Positions 25,695 to 33,996 of a stretch of DNA of 37,731 nt are shown one piece after another. The stretch covers positions 1-37,731 of the forward strand of contig PHCS01000023.1 of assembly GCA_002840845.1 (NCBI GenBank), in the 5' to 3' direction. The position numbers and the translations under genes were made by a program. This DNA is from Betaproteobacteria bacterium HGW-Betaproteobacteria-14. Its GTDB lineage: Bacteria; Pseudomonadota; Gammaproteobacteria; Burkholderiales; Rhodocyclaceae. The stretch's first letter is position 1; the number at the start of each line of letters is the position of its first letter. Under the pieces are notes generated by a model that saw only the letters and a program-made list of their open reading frames with translations, was not told where the DNA came from and did no database searches.

Positions 25695-25978
25695 CGGCCT
25701 GAGCAGACGAAAGAAGATACGAGTGGAGAAGTCCGCTTATGACCAGAAGCAGAGGTAGTTCGTGCTGGAAGCGGACGTTTAACGGTCAGCATCAGCGGTG
25801 TCGCAAACTCCGTCCGCAGCATATTATTGTTAGGCGCCTGTTCGTGGTGTCTAGTGCCACCACCCTGATCTCCGACAGCATTCCCGCCTGCTCCATCATA
25901 GGCTGCATTGCCTTCTCCTGCTTGTCAGGTGGATACGGAAATGGTTGGTGACCGACGATTCACGCACCCCAACCGTTA
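25695..25978. other. Non-coding stretch after the helicase gene
   Basis: About 280 bp without a convincing gene. It holds an imperfect palindrome with GTCCGCTT at 25731-25738 and AAGCGGAC at 25769-25776, resembling the tccgctt/aagcgga intergenic repeats common in proteobacteria. Short frames on both strands look random. Confidence 0.5.
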
Positions 25979-28900
25979 TCACCTCAGCACATCCTCGATC
26001 AGCCTGATGATCTTCGCGGAGTCGATGCTTCCATTCACCTCGTCGCGTGTGATGATCAGTGTGCCGTGCTCGCCGTTACCTTCCTCCCTTTGCAGTATGC
26101 CGTTGGCTCGATACCACGCGAGTTTCTCTTCCCACCGCCGGCGATAAATTGGCACATGCAGCATTCCGCAGTGCTCCCAGTAGAGTGTCTGACCTGATTC
26201 CATGTCCTCGATCGTGAAGTCCGGGTATTTCGAGACTCCTTCGATCGTCAGCGGACGTTCGTACGCGTAGTCGACATCCTTGGCAGCGAGCGCATTCGCG
26301 ATAATCACCTCGGATTTCGAGCGCACCATCTCGCCGCGCGCGGTGCGATGGATGAGGTGCTCTTCGAAGAAACGGCCGTCGACTTCGATGGGCGACGGAG
26401 CAAAAAAGAGATTTGTCAGTCGGCGCGCCGTCTCGGATCGGTCGTCCGAGGAGTACGTGCGCAACTCCGTGCGTGGCCCCTGGTGAAGGATGACTACGCG
26501 GTTTTTCTGGCGTGTGAGTGCGGTGTAGAGCAGCTCGCGCGAAAGCAGCCGGCAGGGATTGGGGAGCACGAGGATGACCGTCCCGAACTCGCTGCCCTGT
26601 GACTTGTGCACCGTCAGCGCGTAGGCGAGCTCGAGGACCGCGTTGCCTTCCTCGGCAAAGTCCTTGCTCGTGAAGTCGTACTTGAACCCGGGCTGTGAGG
26701 AGAACTCGACCTCGAGCTTCCAGCGGAGGTCGGGCAGGCCCTTTTTCCGGAAGAACCCGACCGCCATGCCGATCTCTCCGTTGGCGATGTAGGCATCGTC
26801 CTTCTTGGGGTAGACCTTGCGGTGTCGGTTCCAGGGCAGTGCCGGATTCGTGTTGACGAGGTTGAGCACCTTGTCGCCGTAGACGATCTCCTCGCTGCCC
26901 ATCGGCTTGGGGAACTTCCGCTGCCAGCCCTCCTTGCGCGAAGCGTCGAGCATCGGCTGCCGGAACTGCTTGTGAATGAGCCGATTCAGGTCGGGAACGC
27001 CGTGGGCCGCAGAACGCACCGGCGAGAGGATTTGCCAGCCCTCGGCCGTCTCCGCGGCGCCCGCCTTGTCGCCCCTTCGCGGGTTGAAGAACCGCATGTC
27101 GTTCCACGGTTCCCCTCCGAGCGTGGCGTCGAAACCCGCGACGTCGTCGGGCCCGGTGAGCGCCCGACTGCCATCGGGTCGCCGCAACTCTTCGACGAGC
27201 ACATCGATGATCCTGGCACGCACCTCGTCCGCGGTATCCCACTGCACGAAGCGGACATGCGGGCTCTGGCCGGTTCGAAGCACCTTGTCGAAGACGTCGT
27301 CCTCACCCGGTGCGATGGGCGAGCCGCTGAACCACTCGGCAAGCTGCAGATCCTCGCGATCCTCACCCGCTTGCCGGCGACGGATCGTAAGCTCGGCATA
27401 GCCTGCGCCGACTCGCGGGAAGCGCTCGGTCACCCCTTCCGGCGCCAGCCGCTTCACGATGTCGACGAAGGGCCTCCCGGCGCCGATCGGCGGGAGCTGT
27501 CGCGGATCGCCGATGAGGAGCAGTCGATGCACGCCCTTGAGCGCCTGGATCAGGGCGGCGAGCATTTCCTCGGTGAGCATCGAGGCCTCGTCGATGATAA
27601 CCGTGTGCGCGCCGGCCTCGGTGGGCTGCTCTGAGAGATGATAGCGCCCAGTCGGGCCGTCGTAGCGGTGCGGGCTCAGGAACTGCGCGATGGTGTATCC
27701 CTTGAGCTTGAGGTCCCTGGTTGATTGCTCCATCCGCACGCGGGCCTTGCCGGTGGGCGCAAGCAACAGAATGCCGCCCGCCTCGATCTTCGGGTGCGAG
27801 CACAGCACCGAGAGCAGGGTGGTCTTGCCCGTGCCTGCCGGCCCGATCAGGACCGACAGCCGTGCCTCGGCCAGCTCCTTGAGTGCCGCGGTCTTCTCGG
27901 CGCGAGCGCTCTCCTCGAGTTCATCGGCCTGCTCGATCGCCTGCCCGTCAAGGTGCGCATCGAGCAGCTTCCGCCAGTCCGCCTCGACGACGAGCCGCTT
28001 GCCGCTGATGCGCTTCTCGACCGCAGAACGGATGACGGCCCCCATCTCATCAAGCCGACCGAGCTGCAAGGCTGGCGCCCCGTTGGCCATGGCAATCTCG
28101 GCGACCGCATCCCCGAAGCCGTCCTTGGCGACGTTCATGAGATCGGCGTCTGCCTCGCAGGGTGGCTGCAGCGTCAGTCCCCGGATTCCGAGCACTACCT
28201 GGCCCTGCGGCAGCAGCGTGCTCCCGGCTGAGGCCGCGTCTTCGAGCACCTTCACCGACAGCGCGCGCACGCGCCGCGCATCCGTTCCCGCGTCGAGCGC
28301 GCTCGGCTCGGGCAGCGGATGCTTGTCGCGAATGACGGCAGCCGGAAAGAGCCCGCGATCCACCGTCCAGACGCTGGCCGGGTCGCTCGTGAGGCGCGTC
28401 AGCTCGTAGAGCAGGTATGGGTTGGCGAGGATGGCCTTGTCGGTGGCGTCGATACCGGCCTTGGCGCGTTCCTCCTGGACATAGAGCGTGGTTGCCTGCT
28501 CCCGCGTCAGCTCGAAGCGGCTGACGAGCTTGAGCAGCGCGCGGCGCTCGTCGGGCAGCCGCGACCACTTGGCGGTGAGCGTCTTGCCGATGCCCTTCGC
28601 CAGTGCCGCAGGGAGAACCTTTGCCGGCTCCGCGAACATCCTGTCGACCAGCGGCCACGGATCGGTGTTGTCACTGGCCTTCTCGGCCAGCGTGCGGGCA
28701 ACGAAAGTCGCCGACTCCACCCCGAACGCCGACAGCGCCGCGCCCAACCCGGGGCACGGCCCGCGCGCCGTCCACAACTCGCCGAGCCGCGCATCGATCC
28801 ACTGCAGGCACTGCTCCCAGGGCCCCGGCAGGACGCCTGTCGCCTTGCGCAGCGACTCGGCACACGCGAGCAGCGACGCGATGGCGCCGTCGTGGCTGAC

Positions 28901-29740
28901 CAGTTGTGAGGCGTGGGAGAACTCGATCAGCCGGTCGGCAGGCGACAGGGCTGCGAGATCAGCTGGGTCGAACTCCGGCTCTTCGGCCGCCCTGGTGATC
29001 GCCGCGTGATATGGAAGCAGGAACCCGTCCTTGAAGTCGGGGCGGATCGAGTGCTGGACCATCCGCTCCCACAGCATCGAACGCAGCTTCCCCTTGAGGT
29101 CCTTCGTCGTGTAGGCGTACTCCTGCGCTGCGCCGACGTGCAGCACGCGCCCGACTCCGATTAGGATCCGGCCGCCGGCCGCATCCTCCACGAACGGAAC
29201 CTGCTTGCCGTAGAAGAAGCAGAGCGATTGCTCGGGCTTGAGATGGCCGGCGAAGCAGTCGAGCAGCGCGGTCTGGTTGAGGCGTTCCTGGACCCACTGC
29301 GTTGTGAAGCCGAGGTCCGGTTCGCGCTCGGCCTGCACGTCCAACGCGTGCTCTTCGCCCAGCGTCTCCATGGCTTCGCGCAGCATCCACGCGAACGGCA
29401 CCACCGCCGCAGAGTACGGCGGGTGACGCAGCGGCGTCGGCTTGAAATGACCGTGGCTGGTTTCTGTACCGCGGTTGTAGGGGTGGTCGGCCATCCGCAC
29501 GACCTCGAACGGCGCCATGAAGCCCATGCGCTCGGCCGCGCACGCCGGCCACTGCGCCTGGGGCAGCTCATCGAGGCGCTTGCCTGCGACCGCTTCTTCG
29601 GCCGTGTCGTCGCGATCCTCCGCGATGCGCTTGAGCTTGAGGCACGACCCATTCAGCCGGGGCGCTGCACAGACTCGGCCGTCCCAGCCTGTGTCATGCC
29701 ACGGCACGCGGATGGAGATGTGGCGCAGGGGGTAGTTCAT
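25979..29740 (-). CDS. RecD-like SF1 helicase with large N-terminal region and C-terminal PD-(D/E)XK-like domain
   Basis: 1253 aa. Helicase core: Walker A GPAGTGKTT (633-641), DEAS (D717-E718), GDPRQLPPIG near 743, VHKSQGSEFGTV near 1043 and YTALTRQKNRV near 1071, the order of RecD/RecD2-type SF1B helicases. TDKAILANPYLLYELTR near 440 is RecD2-like. The first ~400 residues (HISIRVPWHDTGWDG start) are unfamiliar and include a Cys pair near 24 and 33. The tail from about 1135 has RSKSEVIIA, SKYPDFTI and LYWEHCGM, resembling a restriction-endonuclease fold in which the usual E-x-K is E-H-C. The ATG is 13 nt after the RT stop, so both are one operon. Likely acts on DNA or on RT products. Confidence 0.85.
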   Translation of the reverse strand: MNYPLRHISIRVPWHDTGWDGRVCAAPRLNGSCLKLKRIAEDRDDTAEEAVAGKRLDELPQAQWPACAAERMGFMAPFEVVRMADHPYNRGTETSHGHFKPTPLRHPPYSAAVVPFAWMLREAMETLGEEHALDVQAEREPDLGFTTQWVQERLNQTALLDCFAGHLKPEQSLCFFYGKQVPFVEDAAGGRILIGVGRVLHVGAAQEYAYTTKDLKGKLRSMLWERMVQHSIRPDFKDGFLLPYHAAITRAAEEPEFDPADLAALSPADRLIEFSHASQLVSHDGAIASLLACAESLRKATGVLPGPWEQCLQWIDARLGELWTARGPCPGLGAALSAFGVESATFVARTLAEKASDNTDPWPLVDRMFAEPAKVLPAALAKGIGKTLTAKWSRLPDERRALLKLVSRFELTREQATTLYVQEERAKAGIDATDKAILANPYLLYELTRLTSDPASVWTVDRGLFPAAVIRDKHPLPEPSALDAGTDARRVRALSVKVLEDAASAGSTLLPQGQVVLGIRGLTLQPPCEADADLMNVAKDGFGDAVAEIAMANGAPALQLGRLDEMGAVIRSAVEKRISGKRLVVEADWRKLLDAHLDGQAIEQADELEESARAEKTAALKELAEARLSVLIGPAGTGKTTLLSVLCSHPKIEAGGILLLAPTGKARVRMEQSTRDLKLKGYTIAQFLSPHRYDGPTGRYHLSEQPTEAGAHTVIIDEASMLTEEMLAALIQALKGVHRLLLIGDPRQLPPIGAGRPFVDIVKRLAPEGVTERFPRVGAGYAELTIRRRQAGEDREDLQLAEWFSGSPIAPGEDDVFDKVLRTGQSPHVRFVQWDTADEVRARIIDVLVEELRRPDGSRALTGPDDVAGFDATLGGEPWNDMRFFNPRRGDKAGAAETAEGWQILSPVRSAAHGVPDLNRLIHKQFRQPMLDASRKEGWQRKFPKPMGSEEIVYGDKVLNLVNTNPALPWNRHRKVYPKKDDAYIANGEIGMAVGFFRKKGLPDLRWKLEVEFSSQPGFKYDFTSKDFAEEGNAVLELAYALTVHKSQGSEFGTVILVLPNPCRLLSRELLYTALTRQKNRVVILHQGPRTELRTYSSDDRSETARRLTNLFFAPSPIEVDGRFFEEHLIHRTARGEMVRSKSEVIIANALAAKDVDYAYERPLTIEGVSKYPDFTIEDMESGQTLYWEHCGMLHVPIYRRRWEEKLAWYRANGILQREEGNGEHGTLIITRDEVNGSIDSAKIIRLIEDVLR

Positions 29741-29753
29741 AGCTCGCCCGCAC

Positions 29754-32700
29754 TCATTTTCCGCTCATACCTGCAGGAGGGTACTTCCAACCCGGCGAAG
29801 TCGACTTGGCGTGATCGTGGCGCGCGAGAAACTCCGAGATGTCATCGATCTCCAGAAAAGCGATTGACGCCTGCGGCTGGCCATGTAAATGGAAAATCTG
29901 CCGGCGGAGTGCATCCTGACTTGGCCAGTAGGCATTGCTGCCGCCGTACTGGCCATTGTTGGCAACAATGACCAGCTGGAACATATGGTAGTGCAGAGCC
30001 AGCGCCATCTGATCGAACGTCTTTACGTCCCGGTTCAGCGCGGGAATCGCAAACACGTCTGACTCATTTCGGAGGTCTGCCGCCAAGCGCAGGTCGGTTG
30101 CATCGTAGCAGACGGATGCGGTGAGCCAGAGTGGTGAAGCGTCGCCATCGGAGGACCATGGGAATCCAATCAACCACTGGCATGGCCTGAAACCCTGGAG
30201 ACGCACCGCTGGGCTATTGAACGCCTGCTCACTCGGTGCGAGATGGAGTTTTCCCTGTCGTCTCGTGAAGATCTGAAGGCCGTGTGCATCCGACCATTCA
30301 GGAATGATCCAGAGGGCTGAATTGACCAATGGCCTGCCACTGAAAAGCTCCTCGTACGTCAATCCCGCCAGGATGATTGTCTTATGGGCTCGCGCGAACG
30401 GGATGAGATGCGACATTACGTCGCGCGGGTGAACAGCAAGTTCCGGGAGGATCAGCCAATCCAGCCTACCGTCGCTTCCCTTGTGGGTCTCTCGCAAGTC
30501 GAGCATGCGCTCAACAGCAGCAAGTGCTGCCGAAAGATGGTTGCGATGCTTTCGTCGAATTGCACGATCCGAGAGCGTAAGGTCTGTAACACTGAAGTCA
30601 ACGTCAGCCGGAACGGCGGTTTGCACCACACATGCGCGCAGGGGCCGGGGGGACGCTACTGGAGTGGGTCTACGCGCGGTCATCGGCAGCATCAATGTCA
30701 CTGTTGCGTTCCCGAACTTGCCTTCCAGTGCCGTAATTCGCGACCGAATCCTGGCGATGGCAACGTCAATACCTTCCTGAACCCAAACAAAGTCCGCAGC
30801 GATGCGGGAGCCCGGCCAGTGGAGCAATGCTGATAGAAAATGCTCCATCCAATCCGTAATCGGTAGCCAATCGTCGCCGAAAGCCTGCTGACCGTTGAAG
30901 AAGCCGTAGAGCCGCTGATACCAGTGACTTTCGGCGGGGCGGTACGCCGAGGCCGACTCCTTCCAATGCGCTTGCCGAACCCTTCTCGTGAAGTCGGGCG
31001 ACCGGGATAGGATGAATCTAAGAAGAAACCCGAGATGGAACCGCCACCGATCTGTGTTCTCGCACCAGCGCGGTGGAGAGTAGAGGGAGTCGCTGGCCGA
31101 CGCTCGGCTCGGGCGGATCTCCACCGCATCGATCCTGGCGACACCCGCGCTCTTGTCGAGGATTGAACGAACCTGTCCGGGCGCGATTACCTCTATCCAT
31201 GGGGCCACTCGCTTGAGTTCTTCCAGAAACGCGGCCGCAAATCGCAAGATGGCCAGCTCGTTACGCAGTACGGGCTCAGGCCCGTCGTCGCTCAGCACTA
31301 CTTCTGCCAGGGTGTGCGATACTCCGGCATCCTCGCCAGTATCCAGGCAGAGATCCTCACGCAGTCGCGCGCTCAGGTCGTCAACTGACAGAGGATCCAC
31401 TTCACTCTGAAACAATTCGCGGGCCAATGAGGGATCTCTGTGTGCGATTTCTCTAATCCGTGCCGGTGACACGCTCTGCCGAACCAGCTCTGCCGATTTC
31501 GCTGCGGTTGAGAACGAGCGCCGCGCCAGCACGGCGAGCGTCGCAAACTCCGAGCTGTTGACCTCAACTCCATCACCGCGCAAGTAGCGGATCAGCTCCC
31601 GATAATGCCGGGTCTCCGCGCTTCGTCCGGTACGAATGACCGGAGCTGCGCCTGGCGACGCCGCAGCGAGGAAGAGCAATGCTTGCTGGCGCAGATACCA
31701 TGGAATCTGCGCGGCGGGTAGTTTGACTAGTCTTCCGGCTTCCTGGCCAAGTACCTTGCGGTACGCCGCGAGGTCGACGGCCACTGGAAGACATTCCTGG
31801 TCGTCAACCAAACCAGTTTCCGTAGCGCCAGCCCTCAAGAGCTCAGACAAGCAATACCAGGCGACGCGTCGCGGCGCCTTGCGACGGCCACCCTTGTCGG
31901 TGAACGGCCGAAGCAGTTTCAATACTCCCTCGAGCACTGCAGCATCCGGCCACAAGTCGAGACCGATACGCAGCAGGCGCACGTTGGAAGGATCGAAGAC
32001 CCAGCGTTCAATCAGACCCAGTGAAAAAGCCCGTGCATCTTCGTCGAGTTGGCGCTGGGACCGGATGCAGCGGGCGCGACCAGTGACGGCGAAGTGAGCT
32101 GTACCTAGACTAGCGTCATCGATCTCATCCAGGTCTTCGAGTAACGGTCGGATAGAGCGATAGGTCGTTCGGAATCTCGCTGCAGCGAACCTAGCGACCG
32201 TTTCGTCCCGAACGTCCGGCAGAGGCGAGAGAGCCCAGCCGTCATCGCTGGAGCGCAGCGACAGGGCTTCCTGCGAGCGCATCAACCCCTGGATGGCGTC
32301 GAGAACCTCTTCCCCGCCAATCGCGTCGAAACCGCCGGACACCGCAGACTGGATCCGATTCATCTTTGCGCTCTGCCGGACGAGGGGGCGTTCGGCGCCG
32401 CCAAATTCCGCTGCCTTCGTCTTCTCGCCGGACACCAGGAGACCAGGTGCCTTGGCTGTCAGCAGACCCTGCAACCACCCTGAGACGCACTCTTCAATCA
32501 GGCTGAGACAATCAGCGTTCTCGAACTCGTTGCCTCCACCCGTCACGACAATGCGAAGGTCATCCACATATCGGCAGCCATCCTCCAGGCGGACGCCGGG
32601 CGCGATGTCCTTGCCAATGGCGCTCCGAATCATCTCGTCAAAGCCGAGAAGCGCGACGTTGGCAAAGAAGCCGGCGGATACGAGGCCCTGAGGAAGGGCA

Positions 32701-33515
32701 ACGCGAGAGAAATCGTCAAGTTCAGTTTGCCTAGCGTAGATCGCGACTTCGCTTCGGTCCCGCGGATCCCACATCCAATCGAACACCCTCACCGCGAAGT
32801 CGAAGAAGTCCGGGTCGTCGTCATCGCGCTGAATAGCCCGAAGTGCCGTCGCCAGTCGGTCCGGTCTTACACGGTCGTAGAACTGACGAAGGTCAGAGTG
32901 AACGATGAAGGAGCGCCGTCCGTTAGCGAGTTGAATGGACTCGGCGACGATTTCCGGGCGGGCCAGAAACGTTTGGTAGTCCTGATAGTAGGCGCGATAC
33001 AGTTTCGCGGAGCCCCATCGATGTAGTAAAGCCACTCTATCGGAGTCGCAGAAGAGGCGATTCCCGTAGGAGATGACTTGCCGTCGAACTGCTCCGTCGC
33101 GAACCGATTTCCGCGGATCGCCTTGCAATGTCTCGACCCGGTTCGCGAGGCACAACATGATTGCTGTAGCAACGACCTGGTCGCGTAGCTCGACATGTGC
33201 CAACGGGCGCAATCGCGCTGCACCGATGCCTTTCTCTTCCGGTTTCCACTCACCATATTTCGAAAAACTCCAACGCTGGCTCTTCGGCGCAGGCACCATG
33301 CGGAGTAAGCCACTTCTCCACTCCTTAGGAGAAGCCAAGGCTTCGGCCATGGCAGCGATGAACGCGGGTAAGTTTATCGCGGCGCGATCGAGTTCGAGAG
33401 TGTCAGAAAACCAGTTGTGGTAGCGGATATAGGACGCAGTCTTCTTCCATGCCTGAACCAGGACGTACTCCTGCTGGAGCAGATCGAGGCGCGGTTCGAG
33501 TACTTCTGTGTTCAC
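29754..33515 (-). CDS. Reverse transcriptase fused to C-terminal nitrilase domain (UG1/DRT type 1-like defence RT)
   Basis: 1253 aa starting at GTG 33513-33515 with GGGAG upstream. RT palm: motif A HSDLRQFYD (D208), motif B PQGLVSAGFFANVAL near 275, and the catalytic box CRYVDD (Y316-D319), so both acidic metal ligands are kept. A ~500-residue mostly helical middle follows. The C-terminus (about 975-1240) is a carbon-nitrogen hydrolase with the full triad: E1025 in LPELAVHP, K1089 in RRQGKLHLAP, C1136 in SVCYDATD. RT-nitrilase fusions of this size are the UG1 group, shown by others to be anti-phage DRT type 1. What is unusual here is the coupled downstream helicase. No group II intron or retron RNA is visible. 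Confidence 0.88.
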   Translation of the reverse strand: MNTEVLEPRLDLLQQEYVLVQAWKKTASYIRYHNWFSDTLELDRAAINLPAFIAAMAEALASPKEWRSGLLRMVPAPKSQRWSFSKYGEWKPEEKGIGAARLRPLAHVELRDQVVATAIMLCLANRVETLQGDPRKSVRDGAVRRQVISYGNRLFCDSDRVALLHRWGSAKLYRAYYQDYQTFLARPEIVAESIQLANGRRSFIVHSDLRQFYDRVRPDRLATALRAIQRDDDDPDFFDFAVRVFDWMWDPRDRSEVAIYARQTELDDFSRVALPQGLVSAGFFANVALLGFDEMIRSAIGKDIAPGVRLEDGCRYVDDLRIVVTGGGNEFENADCLSLIEECVSGWLQGLLTAKAPGLLVSGEKTKAAEFGGAERPLVRQSAKMNRIQSAVSGGFDAIGGEEVLDAIQGLMRSQEALSLRSSDDGWALSPLPDVRDETVARFAAARFRTTYRSIRPLLEDLDEIDDASLGTAHFAVTGRARCIRSQRQLDEDARAFSLGLIERWVFDPSNVRLLRIGLDLWPDAAVLEGVLKLLRPFTDKGGRRKAPRRVAWYCLSELLRAGATETGLVDDQECLPVAVDLAAYRKVLGQEAGRLVKLPAAQIPWYLRQQALLFLAAASPGAAPVIRTGRSAETRHYRELIRYLRGDGVEVNSSEFATLAVLARRSFSTAAKSAELVRQSVSPARIREIAHRDPSLARELFQSEVDPLSVDDLSARLREDLCLDTGEDAGVSHTLAEVVLSDDGPEPVLRNELAILRFAAAFLEELKRVAPWIEVIAPGQVRSILDKSAGVARIDAVEIRPSRASASDSLYSPPRWCENTDRWRFHLGFLLRFILSRSPDFTRRVRQAHWKESASAYRPAESHWYQRLYGFFNGQQAFGDDWLPITDWMEHFLSALLHWPGSRIAADFVWVQEGIDVAIARIRSRITALEGKFGNATVTLMLPMTARRPTPVASPRPLRACVVQTAVPADVDFSVTDLTLSDRAIRRKHRNHLSAALAAVERMLDLRETHKGSDGRLDWLILPELAVHPRDVMSHLIPFARAHKTIILAGLTYEELFSGRPLVNSALWIIPEWSDAHGLQIFTRRQGKLHLAPSEQAFNSPAVRLQGFRPCQWLIGFPWSSDGDASPLWLTASVCYDATDLRLAADLRNESDVFAIPALNRDVKTFDQMALALHYHMFQLVIVANNGQYGGSNAYWPSQDALRRQIFHLHGQPQASIAFLEIDDISEFLARHDHAKSTSPGWKYPPAGMSGK

Positions 33516-33568
33516 GCCTTGCTCCCGATTACGTCGATAAGCTCGCGGCCTTTGGCTTCAACGGTCAT
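33512..33568 (-). CDS. Micro-ORF overlapping the RT start (18 aa, possibly 36 aa)
   Basis: ATG at 33566-33568 begins an 18-residue frame (MTVEAKGRELIDVIGSKA) whose TGA overlaps the RT GTG as GTGA; AGGA lies about 8 nt upstream. The frame stays open upstream to a GTG at 33620-33622, where the residues (YNAGGWRPLRHDARIH) also look protein-like. It could be a small operon protein, a leader for translational coupling, or the tail of a lost gene. Confidence 0.4.
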   Translation of the reverse strand: MTVEAKGRELIDVIGSKA

Positions 33569-33960
33569 ATGGATCCTCGCATCGTGGCGAAGGGGCCTCC
33601 AACCGCCGGCGTTGTATAGCACTGCGGGCTGGTGCGAGGCAGCGGCATCAACTGTTGGCTAGATATTGATGTGCGAATATTACCTCAGCAGGAGGTCTGC
33701 TAATGCATACCGACACCAACTTGCCGGAACCGGCCGGAAAGCCGCCTTTGGATCAGCGGCGCAGACTACGCCAACACTACGTGGCTAGCATCATCTTTGT
33801 CGATTTCTGCCGGGACTTGCGAGTGTCTGCTATGGATGAAATACTCGAATGTCCCTTGATGGCCGTGACCAGCCGTTGTAGCTCAACAATGCGAGCTGCC
33901 GCTCCGGCCGAATTGTGTGAATTGCCCATCCGGCAGGCATATAGACCATCTTCCTGCCCA
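33569..33960. promoter_or_regulatory. Gap between Fic and RT genes, presumed RT promoter region
   Basis: About 390 bp between the Fic stop and the micro-ORF/RT start. It should hold the promoter of the RT-helicase operon unless that is read through from fic. I see no clear -35/-10 pair and no stable multi-stem RNA of the retron msr/msd kind. A weak rightward ORF lies within it. Confidence 0.4.
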
Positions 33961-33996
33961 TCACGCCGCTCCACCATGTTGCAGCGGTTGCCATGA
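33703..33996 (+). CDS. Small ORF with strong ribosome binding site, doubtful
   Basis: 97 aa, opposite to its neighbours. AGGAGG at 33690-33695 sits 7 nt before the ATG, an ideal arrangement. The first ~35 residues (MHTDTNLPEPAGKPPLDQRR onward) look plausible as protein, but the rest is poor in typical coding character and the frame overlaps the 3' end of the fic gene by 36 nt. It may be the start of a truncated gene left by insertion. I do not recognise it. Confidence 0.25.
   Translation: MHTDTNLPEPAGKPPLDQRRRLRQHYVASIIFVDFCRDLRVSAMDEILECPLMAVTSRCSSTMRAAAPAELCELPIRQAYRPSSCPSRRSTMLQRLP

Noticed and set aside
25775-25836. Integron attC-like site (GTTTAAC ... GTTAGGC) in the gap after the helicase gene
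   Set aside because: Both core heptamers fit the consensus, but the inner arms do not pair well, there is no integrase, and the downstream DNA is not a gene cassette.
33516-33960. Retron-type non-coding RNA upstream of the RT
   Set aside because: No long paired a1/a2 arms or branching G context could be found, and RT-nitrilase proteins are not retron RTs.
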